Shown here: positions 56,060 to 64,000 of the stretch, one piece after another
How positions within the stretch are numbered: the stretch's first letter is position 1
Layout of the letters: each line of letters begins with the position of its first letter
Assembly (NCBI RefSeq): GCF_002160055.1
Contig: NZ_NFJV01000004.1
Coordinates: 1 to 64,000 of the forward strand
DNA length: 64,000 nt
Direction: 5' to 3'
Origin: Mediterranea sp. An20
Lineage (GTDB): Bacteria; Bacteroidota; Bacteroidia; Bacteroidales; Bacteroidaceae
Translations under genes and position numbers: made by a program
Notes under the pieces: model-generated
What the model was told of the DNA's origin: nothing
Database searches by the model: none
Seen by the model: only the letters and a program-made list of their open reading frames with translations

Positions 56060-57338
56060 ATGAAAAGATACTACTATATCACCCTATTAGCAACCTTAGC
56101 CGTAATTTGTCTGCAAACGAGCTACGTATATAGTTTATATAAGAACTACAAAGAAGAAAAAGCTATCAAGCTACACAAAGCATTCAAAAAGGCCATTGAA
56201 GATGAACTGACGTTCAACGCTTGGAAAAATGCAGATATGAATAAAGTCAAAGAACTAACGAAAAAATTTGAACAGGAACATAATTCAACCATTACAATGA
56301 ACAACGAAGAATCAAAAACAGAGTCTGCACTTAATTGGCTACAAGATATCAGACTATACACAAACGATTATATTTGCATTGATATTTTGGCTAACTATTT
56401 CAGTACAAATATCCAAGCTAACGAACACAATTACGCAATTTATCTCTTAGACAAGAATAAAAACGTCGTCAATTTTATCGACAGTCTGTAAGGACATCGC
56501 CCTAACTACATTTCCGACCCAATCTCTATCAGCGCTTTCGGCCTGCAATACATCCGTTTGGACGCCTACATTCCCCCTTCCAGCTTCATCTTGCAAAACA
56601 TCGGTATCGTTGCTGTTGGCACTCATCGCCCTGCTGTGCGTAGGACTGCAATTGGGCAAGATACGGCGCGAGGAAACCATCAACGGCACGATACACGACC
56701 TGAAGTCGCCCCTGAACAGCGCCTTCACCACCTTGGGGTGGATTGCCTCCGGCGAAACCAACGAAGCCAAACGGAAAGCGATTGAACGGGTGCAGGCCGA
56801 GGTGAAGCATCAGGTGAGCAACATCGAAGCATTGCTCGTCACCGTAAGGAAAGACAGGAACAGGCTCGTGTTGAAGAAAGAGGACATCGACATGCCGCGA
56901 CTGGCAGAACTGACCATAGGCAGCCTCAACACACTCTACCGCGAAAAGCCCCACCACATCGAACTGGTCAACCGACTGCCCCAGGGCATCCGCATACACG
57001 CGGACGGAATGTACATCGAAAACGTGCTGAGGAACTTTGTGGAAAACGCCCTAAAATATGCAGACGACGGCGTGGAGGTGACCGTCACCCTAAGCGCCGA
57101 TGCCCGGAACCTGAACGTGGACGTGGCCGACAACGGATGGGGCATCGCTCCCTGCCACCTGAAAAAAATCTTCAGGCAATTCTACCAGGTGCCGCAGACC
57201 GAAGAACGGATCCGGAAGGGATACGGCATCGGACTGGCCCAGTCGAAATACATTATTGACGAACACAAGGGAAAAATCAGCGTGAGAAGCACCGAAGGGA
57301 AAGGAAGCACCTTCTCATTCAGCATCCCGCTGGAGTAA
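56060..57338 (+). pseudogene. Sensor histidine kinase, disrupted by a stop and a frameshift
   Basis: The sensory half (56060-56488) has a membrane helix (YITLLATLAVICLQTSYV) and a periplasmic domain ending in NFIDSL, then an in-frame TAA (56489-56491). The same frame continues with GHRPNYISDPISIS...SSFILQNIGIV, the normal second part of such sensors. Near 56605-56612 the frame shifts to a different one. From there, LIALLCVGLQLGKIRREE and the full kinase core are open: H-box HDLKSPLN, N-box NFVENALKY, G1 DNGWGIAP, G2 GYGIGLAQSK. Two lesions in one gene make loss of function likely, though a sequencing error cannot be ruled out. Confidence 0.8.
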
Positions 57339-57350
57339 AAAACGAATCGT

Positions 57351-58020
57351 ATGGACAAGATAAAAGTTTTATTGGCAGATGACGATATTGCCTTGGGCAA
57401 CATCATCACCCTTGCCTTGGAAGAAGAAGGCTATGAGGTGCATTACCAGACCTCGGCAGCAGGTCTCGCTGCCATTGTGAAGGAATGGCAACCCGACATC
57501 ATTATTGGACGTAGAATTAGGACGCAGCAGCGGCATTGACCTGGCACCGCAACTGAAAGCGCTGGCACCGGAAACTCCCCTGCTGTTCATTTCATCGCAC
57601 GTGGGAGCGGAAACCGTGGCGCAAGCCTTGGAAACCGGTGCCGTGACCTACCTGAAAAAGCCTTTTGAAATGGCAGAACTGACTGCCTACCTGCGCCGTT
57701 ATGCCCCCGGCCACCGCCCGAAAGGCATCCCTCTGGGTCCGCTATATCTTGACCCGCAAACCCACGAACTAATGCGGGACGGCATGACACTGCACAAGCT
57801 CAGTCTGTCTGAATTCCGACTGTTGCGTCTGCTGGCACTACACCCCAACCGCACCGTAACCCGCCGGGAGATGGAAAACGAACTGTGGGAAGGTGGAATA
57901 GGCAACGAACAGAGCCTAAACAACCATATCTTGCGGCTGCGCCGCTACCTTGCCGATGAATCCAACGTCGAAATACGCACCCTACCCAAGGAAGGCTACC
58001 GCTTGCAAATAAAAGGATAG
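57351..58020 (+). pseudogene. OmpR-type response regulator, frameshifted in the receiver
   Basis: It starts MDKIKVLLADDDIAL and reads to WQPDIIIG, where the frame changes near 57507. The other frame continues with LDVELGRSSGID, the segment that should hold the phosphoacceptor Asp, and then a full receiver end (FISSH, TYLKKPF) and a winged-helix DNA-binding domain (LSEFRLLRLLALHPN, NNHILRLRRYLAD). Translation as written ends after 62 residues. The shift fits a two-base loss or one-base gain. It lies 12 bp after the broken kinase; the pair seems to be decaying together. Confidence 0.8.
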
Positions 58021-58042
58021 GTCGGAAAGGCTGACCGCCACC

Positions 58043-59881
58043 TTACAGACTCTGCATGTCGTTCAGCTTCTTGTAATAACCGTTGAGGGCAATGAGCTGA
58101 TCGTGCGTGCCGCGTTCCACTATCTCGCCCTCGTAGAGCACGCAGATTTCATCGGCATTCTTGATGGTGCTCAGGCGGTGGGCAATGGCAATGGTGGTAC
58201 GCGACTTCATCAGCCGTTCCAAAGCCTCCTGCACCAGCCGTTCGCTTTCGGTGTCGAGGGCAGAGGTCGCTTCGTCAAGAATCAGGATGGGCGGGTTCTT
58301 GAGGATGGCGCGGGCAATGCTGACACGTTGGCGCTGACCACCGGACAAACGTCCGCCACGGTCGCCAATCATCGTATCGTAGCCATGTTCCGTCTCCATG
58401 ATGAAGTCGTGGGCGTTGGCAATCTTGGCCGCCTCAATGACCTGCTCCATGGTGGCGTTCTCCACACCGAAAGTAATGTTGTTGTAGAACGTATCGTTAA
58501 AAAGAATGGCCTCTTGGTTGACATTGCCGATAAGTGAACGCAACTCTTGGATAGATACGTCTTTGATGTTCTTACCGTCAATCAACACCGCACCTTCCGG
58601 CACATCGTGGTAGCGTGGCACCAGGTCGACCAGCGTAGACTTGCCCGAACCCGACTGGCCTACCAGGGCAATGGTCTTTCCTTTGGGCACCACCAGATTG
58701 ATATGTTTCAGCACAGGACGGCCTTCTACATAACTGAAGCTGACGTCGCGGAATTCGATGCCGCTTTCGAAGCTTTTCAGCGGCAAGGGATTGACCGGTT
58801 CTTTGATAGGATTCTCAGCCTTCAGAATCATGTCGATACGGTCCATGCTGGCCAAACCGAGGGGAACATTATAGAATGCCTTGGCAAATTCTTTCAAGGG
58901 GTTGATGATGCTGTAGAGAATAATCATATAGAAGATGAATGTGGCGGCATCCATCGGCGCATAATCTGTCCCCAGGATGAGCGAACCACCGAACCACAGC
59001 ACAATGACGATGACACAAGTACCCAGGAACTCACTCATGGGATGCGCCGAACTCTGACGGATGACCATGGCATTCATGGCATCACGGTATTCGTTGTTGG
59101 TCTTGGCAAAACGGGCGGACATCTTCTTCTCGGCAATGAAAGCCTTGATGATGCGCAGACCGCCCAATGTCTCGTCCAACTGCGACATGATGTCGCCCCA
59201 CTGTGCCTGCGCAACCGATGACTGCCGTTTCAGTTTGCGGCTGATAACTCCCATCAGCCAACCCGCCAGCGGCAACACGACGATGACAAACAACGTCATC
59301 TGCCAGCTGATGGCAAACAGCGTGGAGAAATAAATGACCAGCGCGATGGGATTGCGCAGCAACATATCAATAGAACTGGTAAGCGAACTCTCGACGGCAG
59401 TCACATCGGCACTCATACGGGCGATAATATCTCCCTTGCGCTCTTCCGAGAAGAAACTGAGGGGCAAACGCAACACCTTGTTGTAGACCTCGGTGCGGAT
59501 GTCGCGCACGATACCTGTACGCAACGGCACCATGACAGCCGACGACGCAAAATAACCGGCCGTTTTGAGAAGCGTCATACAAATGAGCAAGCCTCCCAAC
59601 ATGACTAAGGTCAGGAAAGGACCATTTTCGCTGATGAAATTGCCAATCCACCAATAAGCGTTATTGATAAGCACGTCCTTGTCGAAGTCGGCCAGACTCA
59701 TATCCTGATAATGGTAGACCTTGGTATCTATCTTAAACAGGATGTTCAGTATAGGGATAATGGCCATGAAAGAAAACACGTTGAGCCACTGCGACACAAA
59801 ATTCAAAATCACCGCCCAAGTCAGATATTTCCGATAGGGCCTCATGTAACGTCCCAAGAGGGAAAAGAATTGTTTCAGCAT
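58043..59881 (-). CDS. MsbA-like ABC exporter (fused permease-ATPase)
   Basis: The product has 612 residues from the ATG at 59881. The transmembrane domain (about 15-345) has six helices and the coupling region ERKGDIIARMSADVTAVE. The ATPase domain has Walker A GQSGSGKST, signature LSGGQRQR, Walker B ILILDEATSALD and the H-loop IAHRLST. It works as a homodimer, and lipid, lipid A or drug export are possible. The name MsbA is a family guess. It is single, ending just after the response-regulator remnant on the opposite strand. Confidence 0.93.
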   Translation of the reverse strand: MLKQFFSLLGRYMRPYRKYLTWAVILNFVSQWLNVFSFMAIIPILNILFKIDTKVYHYQDMSLADFDKDVLINNAYWWIGNFISENGPFLTLVMLGGLLICMTLLKTAGYFASSAVMVPLRTGIVRDIRTEVYNKVLRLPLSFFSEERKGDIIARMSADVTAVESSLTSSIDMLLRNPIALVIYFSTLFAISWQMTLFVIVVLPLAGWLMGVISRKLKRQSSVAQAQWGDIMSQLDETLGGLRIIKAFIAEKKMSARFAKTNNEYRDAMNAMVIRQSSAHPMSEFLGTCVIVIVLWFGGSLILGTDYAPMDAATFIFYMIILYSIINPLKEFAKAFYNVPLGLASMDRIDMILKAENPIKEPVNPLPLKSFESGIEFRDVSFSYVEGRPVLKHINLVVPKGKTIALVGQSGSGKSTLVDLVPRYHDVPEGAVLIDGKNIKDVSIQELRSLIGNVNQEAILFNDTFYNNITFGVENATMEQVIEAAKIANAHDFIMETEHGYDTMIGDRGGRLSGGQRQRVSIARAILKNPPILILDEATSALDTESERLVQEALERLMKSRTTIAIAHRLSTIKNADEICVLYEGEIVERGTHDQLIALNGYYKKLNDMQSL

Positions 59882-59903
59882 AATGTTGTGTTGAATAACG
59901 GGG

Positions 59904-59911
59904 CAAAGGTA
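59904..59911 (-). promoter_or_regulatory. -7 box of the ABC exporter gene
   Basis: TACCTTTG on the minus strand, 22 bp before the chosen ATG at 59881. Confidence 0.6.
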
Positions 59912-59958
59912 CAAAAAATACAATACATACCATACTTCTCAAACAAGAAGTACATTTT

Positions 59959-62226
59959 TTAAGAAGCACTCATACCATTGCCAAATATCTTTTTAACCTG
60001 TTCCTGAAAAATCTCCATAGTGAAATCCGCTTCATAAATCTGACGGGCATTCTTTCCCATGGCCGAAAGCCGGTCTCTCTGCACATATACTTGCTTCAAG
60101 GCCTTGGCCAACAGCCTGGGACTGCCGGAGGGAACAATATACCCCGACACGCCATCCTTGACCAAAGCGGCCGTTCCCGTATGGTCTGTCACCACCACCG
60201 GTTTCGAAAACATCATCGCTTCCGTACAGACGATAGGCATGGGATCGTCCAAAGAAGGACAAAGCACCACATCCACCTTCGGGTAGAGCTTCAGCAACTC
60301 GTCATGGTTGAGTTCGCCCAAATAACGAAGACACGAATAGGGACAAAGCTTTATCAGCCTCGTAATCCGCCTGTCGGCAGGAGCACCCGCGATATACACC
60401 GTAAACTGCCCGCGCACTTTAGGCGACAGGTACTTCAGGGATTTCAGAAAGACCTTATACCCCTTCCGTCTGCTCAGTGTGCCGGGGAAAAGCAACCTGA
60501 CCTTGCCATCGGAACCATCTTCAGAAATTGTATCCTGACAACCGGCGTCCTCCACCTCATCAGGAATGCCGTACAGGAGTTGCTCAACCTGCATGTTTCC
60601 CGGAAGATACGAAGCAGCAAAGGAAGCGGCATAATCGCCCACGGAATAAACATGGTCAAAGAAAGGGAAGAACTCGGACAAGTCCCAACAGCTCGCACAC
60701 TGCCTGTAGCTGACCCTTCCTTCGTGCAGCCAGCATATTTTCTGCGCCTTGATGCGAGACATGTTCTTCACCAAGGGAATGGTGACCAAAGTATTGAACA
60801 CGATACTGTCGAAAACAGACAAGAATTGTTCCAACTGTCTGTCGCCGAACAACAAGCGCGTCCGCATAAAAGGCAGGACAAAGAGTTTAATGCCCAGTTC
60901 ATTGATTTCATGTTCCATAGGTCCTGCCGCCAATGACACAAGCACCGGGTTTATCCCTGCCTTCTTTGCCACCACAATCATATTCAGCAAAGCCCGGGGG
61001 GCACCGGTCAGTGTCAGTTCATGGCTGATAAACAAGACATTTCGGGCTCCGCTTTCCGCAATCTTTTGAATATCCTCAGCGGTTACAGGCATTTCCTGAC
61101 ATTGGTGTGTCGCAAAGATTTTCCGCTTTTCTTTCTTTCCCAACCGTTCATAATGCAACAGTGGATTCATCTTTCCACCCTGCAGGTCCATGTAATAATT
61201 CAAATAGGCATCGTTGGAAAACGCAGAAGAAGGATTGCAGCCTTCCTTCCAACCTAAATAATAGTAATGCTCAAGAGGTCCAGCCCCCTTCAGCAGATGT
61301 CCGTAATGCTCCTTATAATAGTTTTCATCCCAATAAGCAGATTTCTCCAGCCGCCTCAGATTCCGTCGTGTAGACAGCGAAGGCCTGATGCCAAGCAGAC
61401 GGTCGCTCAATGCCATAAACAAGTCGCCTTTCCGCACATGGTCTCTCGCTCCGCTCATACCATTCAGGGAGTCGTGCATACGCCAGAAGGTCAGTTTTTC
61501 ATCGGTGTAGAACAGCTGGTGATTCTTCAGAATTTGCCGATACAGCCAAAAGTCAATCCAAGCATCCGTAGGCGAGTGATAATCCAACGGTGCAAGAATG
61601 TCTTTTCTTATCATTACGGCAGAGAATGTAGGTATATAGTTGAAAAACTTCTTCTTGTTTCGGCTGATGTCCAATTTGTTACCACCCACCGCCAAAGAGG
61701 CATTGATGGCTCTCAAATATCCGATACGGTCGTTGATGGCTTCTTCATCACCAAAGGGCTCCACATTGTTGGAAATGATGCCGACGTTTCTGTAAGTGTG
61801 GATGATTTCCACTTTCTTCTCTAAATAGCGGGGATGCCAAAGGTCATCGCTCTCACAAAAAGCCACATATTCTCCCTTCGACTGCTCAATACCCAGTTTG
61901 ACGGTCTCACACAGTCCCTTATTGACACCTCCCGGATGCGTGTATAACCGCACCCTTCCATCGGTCAGATAACGGCTGATCACGGCAACGGAATCGTCTG
62001 TCGATCCATCGTCCACCACGATTACTTCGAAATTCGCATAAGTCTGGCTTAAAATCGAATCAAGGGTCTGTCCGATATAAGATGCATAATTATAGCTTGC
62101 CACGATAATGCTGATTAAGGGATTACGGCATGCATTGCTTTCATCCGATATTCCACCAGCTTTATGGCAACTCTTCTTCCTGCATTCCCCGCCTTGCCAC
62201 AGTAATAACTTCTTAATGAATTTCAT
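59959..62226 (-). CDS. Two-domain glycosyltransferase (GT2 + GT4)
   Basis: The product has 755 residues from the ATG at 62226. The N-terminal GT2 domain (about 38-270) has ISIIVASYNYASYI, VVDDGSTDDS and the SDDLWHPRY metal site. Residues about 310-375 hold two tandem 'Y..yY.....G.nPL.HY...G..E' repeats seen as linkers in other glycan synthases. The C-terminal GT4 domain (about 400-755) has FISHELTLTGAPRALL, a UDP-site strand LLFPGTLSRRKGYKVF and the donor-binding EAMMFSKPVVVTD. It should build a surface polysaccharide or glycoprotein glycan by adding two sugars. No glycan cluster surrounds it. Confidence 0.9.
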   Translation of the reverse strand: MKFIKKLLLWQGGECRKKSCHKAGGISDESNACRNPLISIIVASYNYASYIGQTLDSILSQTYANFEVIVVDDGSTDDSVAVISRYLTDGRVRLYTHPGGVNKGLCETVKLGIEQSKGEYVAFCESDDLWHPRYLEKKVEIIHTYRNVGIISNNVEPFGDEEAINDRIGYLRAINASLAVGGNKLDISRNKKKFFNYIPTFSAVMIRKDILAPLDYHSPTDAWIDFWLYRQILKNHQLFYTDEKLTFWRMHDSLNGMSGARDHVRKGDLFMALSDRLLGIRPSLSTRRNLRRLEKSAYWDENYYKEHYGHLLKGAGPLEHYYYLGWKEGCNPSSAFSNDAYLNYYMDLQGGKMNPLLHYERLGKKEKRKIFATHQCQEMPVTAEDIQKIAESGARNVLFISHELTLTGAPRALLNMIVVAKKAGINPVLVSLAAGPMEHEINELGIKLFVLPFMRTRLLFGDRQLEQFLSVFDSIVFNTLVTIPLVKNMSRIKAQKICWLHEGRVSYRQCASCWDLSEFFPFFDHVYSVGDYAASFAASYLPGNMQVEQLLYGIPDEVEDAGCQDTISEDGSDGKVRLLFPGTLSRRKGYKVFLKSLKYLSPKVRGQFTVYIAGAPADRRITRLIKLCPYSCLRYLGELNHDELLKLYPKVDVVLCPSLDDPMPIVCTEAMMFSKPVVVTDHTGTAALVKDGVSGYIVPSGSPRLLAKALKQVYVQRDRLSAMGKNARQIYEADFTMEIFQEQVKKIFGNGMSAS

Positions 62227-62337
62227 CACTCGCTTTTGCTTTTGAATTTCACTACTAAAAAATACAATCACGCATCACACAACTCTTGCTCCCATCACTG
62301 AAAGCGACTACCATTTTCATAAGCCAGTTTCGCTTAA

Positions 62338-62510
62338 AGCCTGTTTTCATATTCCCTTTAAAGGTTTTTATTCAACCGCTTTAGGCCTCTTTCCGGTCTC
62401 TTTTCCTGCAATCTTCTGTCACCGTAGCCAGTTACGCTCCTGCCGACAAAAGAGAAAATGTCTTCGGGCATAGGATTCAAAATCAGGCCAAGCAAAAACA
62501 TACAGACCCT
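62338..62510. mobile_element. MITE-like element, second long copy
   Basis: It aligns with 6692-6706 plus about 6845-7012 through GGCCTCTTTCCGGTCTCTTTTCC, CTTCTGTCACCGTAGCC and AGCAAAAACATACAGACCCT-type blocks, at roughly 60-70% identity. The nested hairpin of the other copy is absent. The ends are only weakly inverted (AGCCTGTTTT / the reverse of CAGACCCT). No gene lies in it. Confidence 0.6.
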
Positions 62511-62592
62511 AAAGAGAATGCAAAAGTAATGCTTATACTGCATCCAACCGGCAAAAAAACTCAAAAAACAGCCAACTTATGCTTGTATTTTC

Positions 62593-62600
62593 TATCTTTG
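62593..62600 (+). promoter_or_regulatory. -7 box of the NUDIX gene
   Basis: TATCTTTG followed by CC, 75 bp before the ATG. The -33 is not clear. Confidence 0.6.
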
Positions 62601-62675
62601 CCCCGAAATCCGGCTTTTTTAGGGAGTAAAATCCCAAACCGGACCATCGTATTCTAAATACATACACTATAAATT

Positions 62676-63197
62676 ATGGAACACCCTCTTGCCCAATTCC
62701 GCTTTTGCCCCAAGTGCGGCTCGACGCGCTTTGAGGTACACAACGGCAAGTCCAAACACTGTGCCGACTGCGGATTCACCTACTACTTCAACCCCTCGTC
62801 GGCCACGGTAGCCCTTATCTTCAACGAACGCGGGGAATTGCTTGTGTGTCGCCGTGGCAAAGAGCCAGCCAAAGGCACGCTGGACCTGCCGGGCGGTTTT
62901 GTAGACATGTTTGAAACCGGCGAGGAAGGCGTCATCCGCGAAGTGAAGGAAGAAACAGGACTGGACGTGCAACGCGCCGACTACCTCTTCTCGCTTCCCA
63001 ACCTCTACCTCTACTCCGGATTTATGGTGCACACGCTGGATATGTTCTTCCGCTGCCAGGTGGCAGACACAAGCCGCTTCCGGGCGATGGACGATGCAGC
63101 CGACGCCTTCTTCATGCCATTGGCCGACATACGCCCGGAAGATTTCGGGTTGGAATCTATCCGAAAGGGAATCGGCATTTTCCTGCAATCGATATAA
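62676..63197 (+). CDS. NUDIX hydrolase with zinc ribbon
   Basis: The product has 173 residues. An N-terminal CPKCGS...CADCG zinc ribbon (about 11-35) precedes a NUDIX domain. The signature GGFVDMFETGEEGVIREVKEETGL (shown in parts: GGFVDMFE, then REVKEETGL) matches Gx5Ex7REUxEExGU. NADH pyrophosphatase-like or DNA-repair roles are known for such zinc-ribbon members; the substrate cannot be read here. The gene lies 21 bp before a TPR protein and probably shares its transcript. Confidence 0.93.
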   Translation: MEHPLAQFRFCPKCGSTRFEVHNGKSKHCADCGFTYYFNPSSATVALIFNERGELLVCRRGKEPAKGTLDLPGGFVDMFETGEEGVIREVKEETGLDVQRADYLFSLPNLYLYSGFMVHTLDMFFRCQVADTSRFRAMDDAADAFFMPLADIRPEDFGLESIRKGIGIFLQSI

Positions 63198-63218
63198 CTC
63201 TTTTTATTGAAAACAACG

Positions 63219-64000
63219 ATGAAGAAACAATCATTTTCACGCATACTGGGCCTGGCCCTCTGCTGCATGCCTCTGTCGGCATGGGCACAGAAGACGGACA
63301 AAGTCCCTGTTCCTCAACAGCTTTACAACGAAGGCTACGAACTGTTCCGGCAAAAGGCTTACGCGGCTGCTCTCTCGCCCTTAGAAGCCTACTTGAAACA
63401 GACTGGAAGCGGACGCCTGCCAGCTACCGAAGCCACACAACGCGCCGAGGCCGAATACATGCTGGTGTGTGCCGCCTATGAACTGGGCAATCCGCAAAGC
63501 ACAGGACTGCTCCGTGCCTATCTGGAAGAAAACCCCGACACGCCTCATGCCAACCGCCTGCAGGCCCTTGTCGCCTCTACTTACTTCTTCAAACAAGATT
63601 ATGAAACGGCCCTCTCCGTCTTCCGGCAGACACGCTTAGACTGGCTGGAGGCCGACGAACGCGACGACATGACCTACCGCCTGGCTACCTGTTATCTTCA
63701 GACGGGCGACTTGCAGGAAGCTGCCGCATGGTTCTCTGCCCTACAGGCCATGTCGGCCCGCTATGACGGCGACTGCACGTATTATCTTTCTTACATCCGT
63801 TATACGCAGCAGCGCTACGATGAGGCGCTGCAAGGATTCCTCTCGCTGCAAAGCCACGCCAAATATCAGGCATTGGCGCCTTACTACATCGCCGAAATCT
63901 ACCTGGCCAAACAGCAGTATGACAAGGCGGAAATCGTGGCGCAGAATTATCTCTCGGCCTATCCGTCGGAGAAGCATGCCTCTGAAATGCAGCGGGTGCT
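63219..64000 (+). CDS. Exported TPR-repeat protein, C-terminus beyond window
   Basis: The ATG at 63219 opens a frame that runs to the window end (260 codons). A signal peptide (about 1-24, ending AWAQ) precedes tetratricopeptide-like helices: QLYNEGYELFRQKAYAAAL, STYFFKQDYETALSVFRQ, ATCYLQTGDLQEAAAWF, SYIRYTQQRYDEALQGF, and IAEIYLAKQQYDKAEIV. It should lie in the periplasm or outer membrane as a scaffold. Its family and true length cannot be judged. It follows the NUDIX gene by 21 bp. Confidence 0.85.
   Translation, partial: MKKQSFSRILGLALCCMPLSAWAQKTDKVPVPQQLYNEGYELFRQKAYAAALSPLEAYLKQTGSGRLPATEATQRAEAEYMLVCAAYELGNPQSTGLLRAYLEENPDTPHANRLQALVASTYFFKQDYETALSVFRQTRLDWLEADERDDMTYRLATCYLQTGDLQEAAAWFSALQAMSARYDGDCTYYLSYIRYTQQRYDEALQGFLSLQSHAKYQALAPYYIAEIYLAKQQYDKAEIVAQNYLSAYPSEKHASEMQRV

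Noticed and set aside
56489..57510. Programmed frameshifting in the kinase/regulator pair
   Set aside because: There is also an in-frame stop, no clear slippery heptamer, and the regulator shift lies before its phosphoacceptor; decay is the simpler reading.
62358..62564. Minus-strand 68-residue frame
   Set aside because: It overlaps the second MITE-like copy; the likeness to the frame at 6.8-7.1 kb follows from DNA similarity and both lack a credible start context.

Overview
The window looks like a chromosomal segment of a gut Bacteroides or a close Bacteroidales relative. Many genes are preceded by the Bacteroidetes -7 promoter box TAnnTTTG. Several genes belong to families typical of the phylum: a glycine-lipid acyltransferase pair, 6-bladed beta-propeller lipoproteins, a head-GIN-domain protein, a DUF3109 protein, a split LysO exporter and a Tricorn-type protease. 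I cannot name the species from sequence alone.

Layout. 1-2.4 kb: an outer-membrane beta-barrel protein (cut by the window edge) and a long coiled-coil lipoprotein. 3.1-4.9 kb: glsA-glsB. 5.3-6.6 kb: an ECF sigma factor and a DUF3592 membrane protein. 7.3-23.8 kb: a complete Bacteroidetes-type dcw cluster (mraZ-rsmH-ftsL-ftsI-murE-mraY-murD-ftsW-murG-murC-ftsQ-ftsA-ftsZ, then a yqeY-like gene), closed by a terminator; murF and ddl are not in it. 23.9-27.3 kb: proBA and recO. 27.5-30.2 kb: tRNA-Glu, rpsT, a propeller-gene remnant and gyrB. 30.9-37.9 kb: a Tricorn-like protease, an alpha/beta hydrolase/ECF sigma/membrane-protein operon, a lipoprotein and a small membrane protein. 38-44 kb: an AT-rich orphan gene, DUF3109, an S23/IVP four-helix protein bracketed by direct repeats, gpmI, corA, rnhB and split lysO. 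44.3-48.6 kb: tandem propeller lipoproteins, a SprT/YgjP-like metallopeptidase and a head-GIN protein. 48.8-54.7 kb: an ECF sigma/anti-sigma pair, argB, speA, aroK, a toxin-antitoxin pair and an RNase HI. 55.4-64 kb: a DUF2059 protein, a broken two-component system, an MsbA-like ABC exporter, a GT2-GT4 glycosyltransferase, a NUDIX hydrolase and a truncated TPR protein.

The genes are mostly core functions: wall synthesis and division, proline and arginine/polyamine metabolism, replication and envelope lipids. The less ordinary material is in the gaps. Several intergenic regions carry families of short repeats not explained by any gene: (i) tandem arrays with a 21-22 bp period at seven places; (ii) a roughly 90-130 bp composite element built on GTGAAAGAT/ATCTTTCAC dyads, four copies, three on + and one on -, usually beside a 22-bp array; (iii) a MITE-like element with inverted ends, two long copies and one end fragment; and (iv) AT-rich ATTGAGAATT repeats bracketing the four-helix gene. 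The other notable signals are the doubly or triply damaged histidine kinase/response regulator pair, a MraZ operator in front of mraZ, and a face-to-face rnhB/lysO promoter region in which rnhB appears leaderless.
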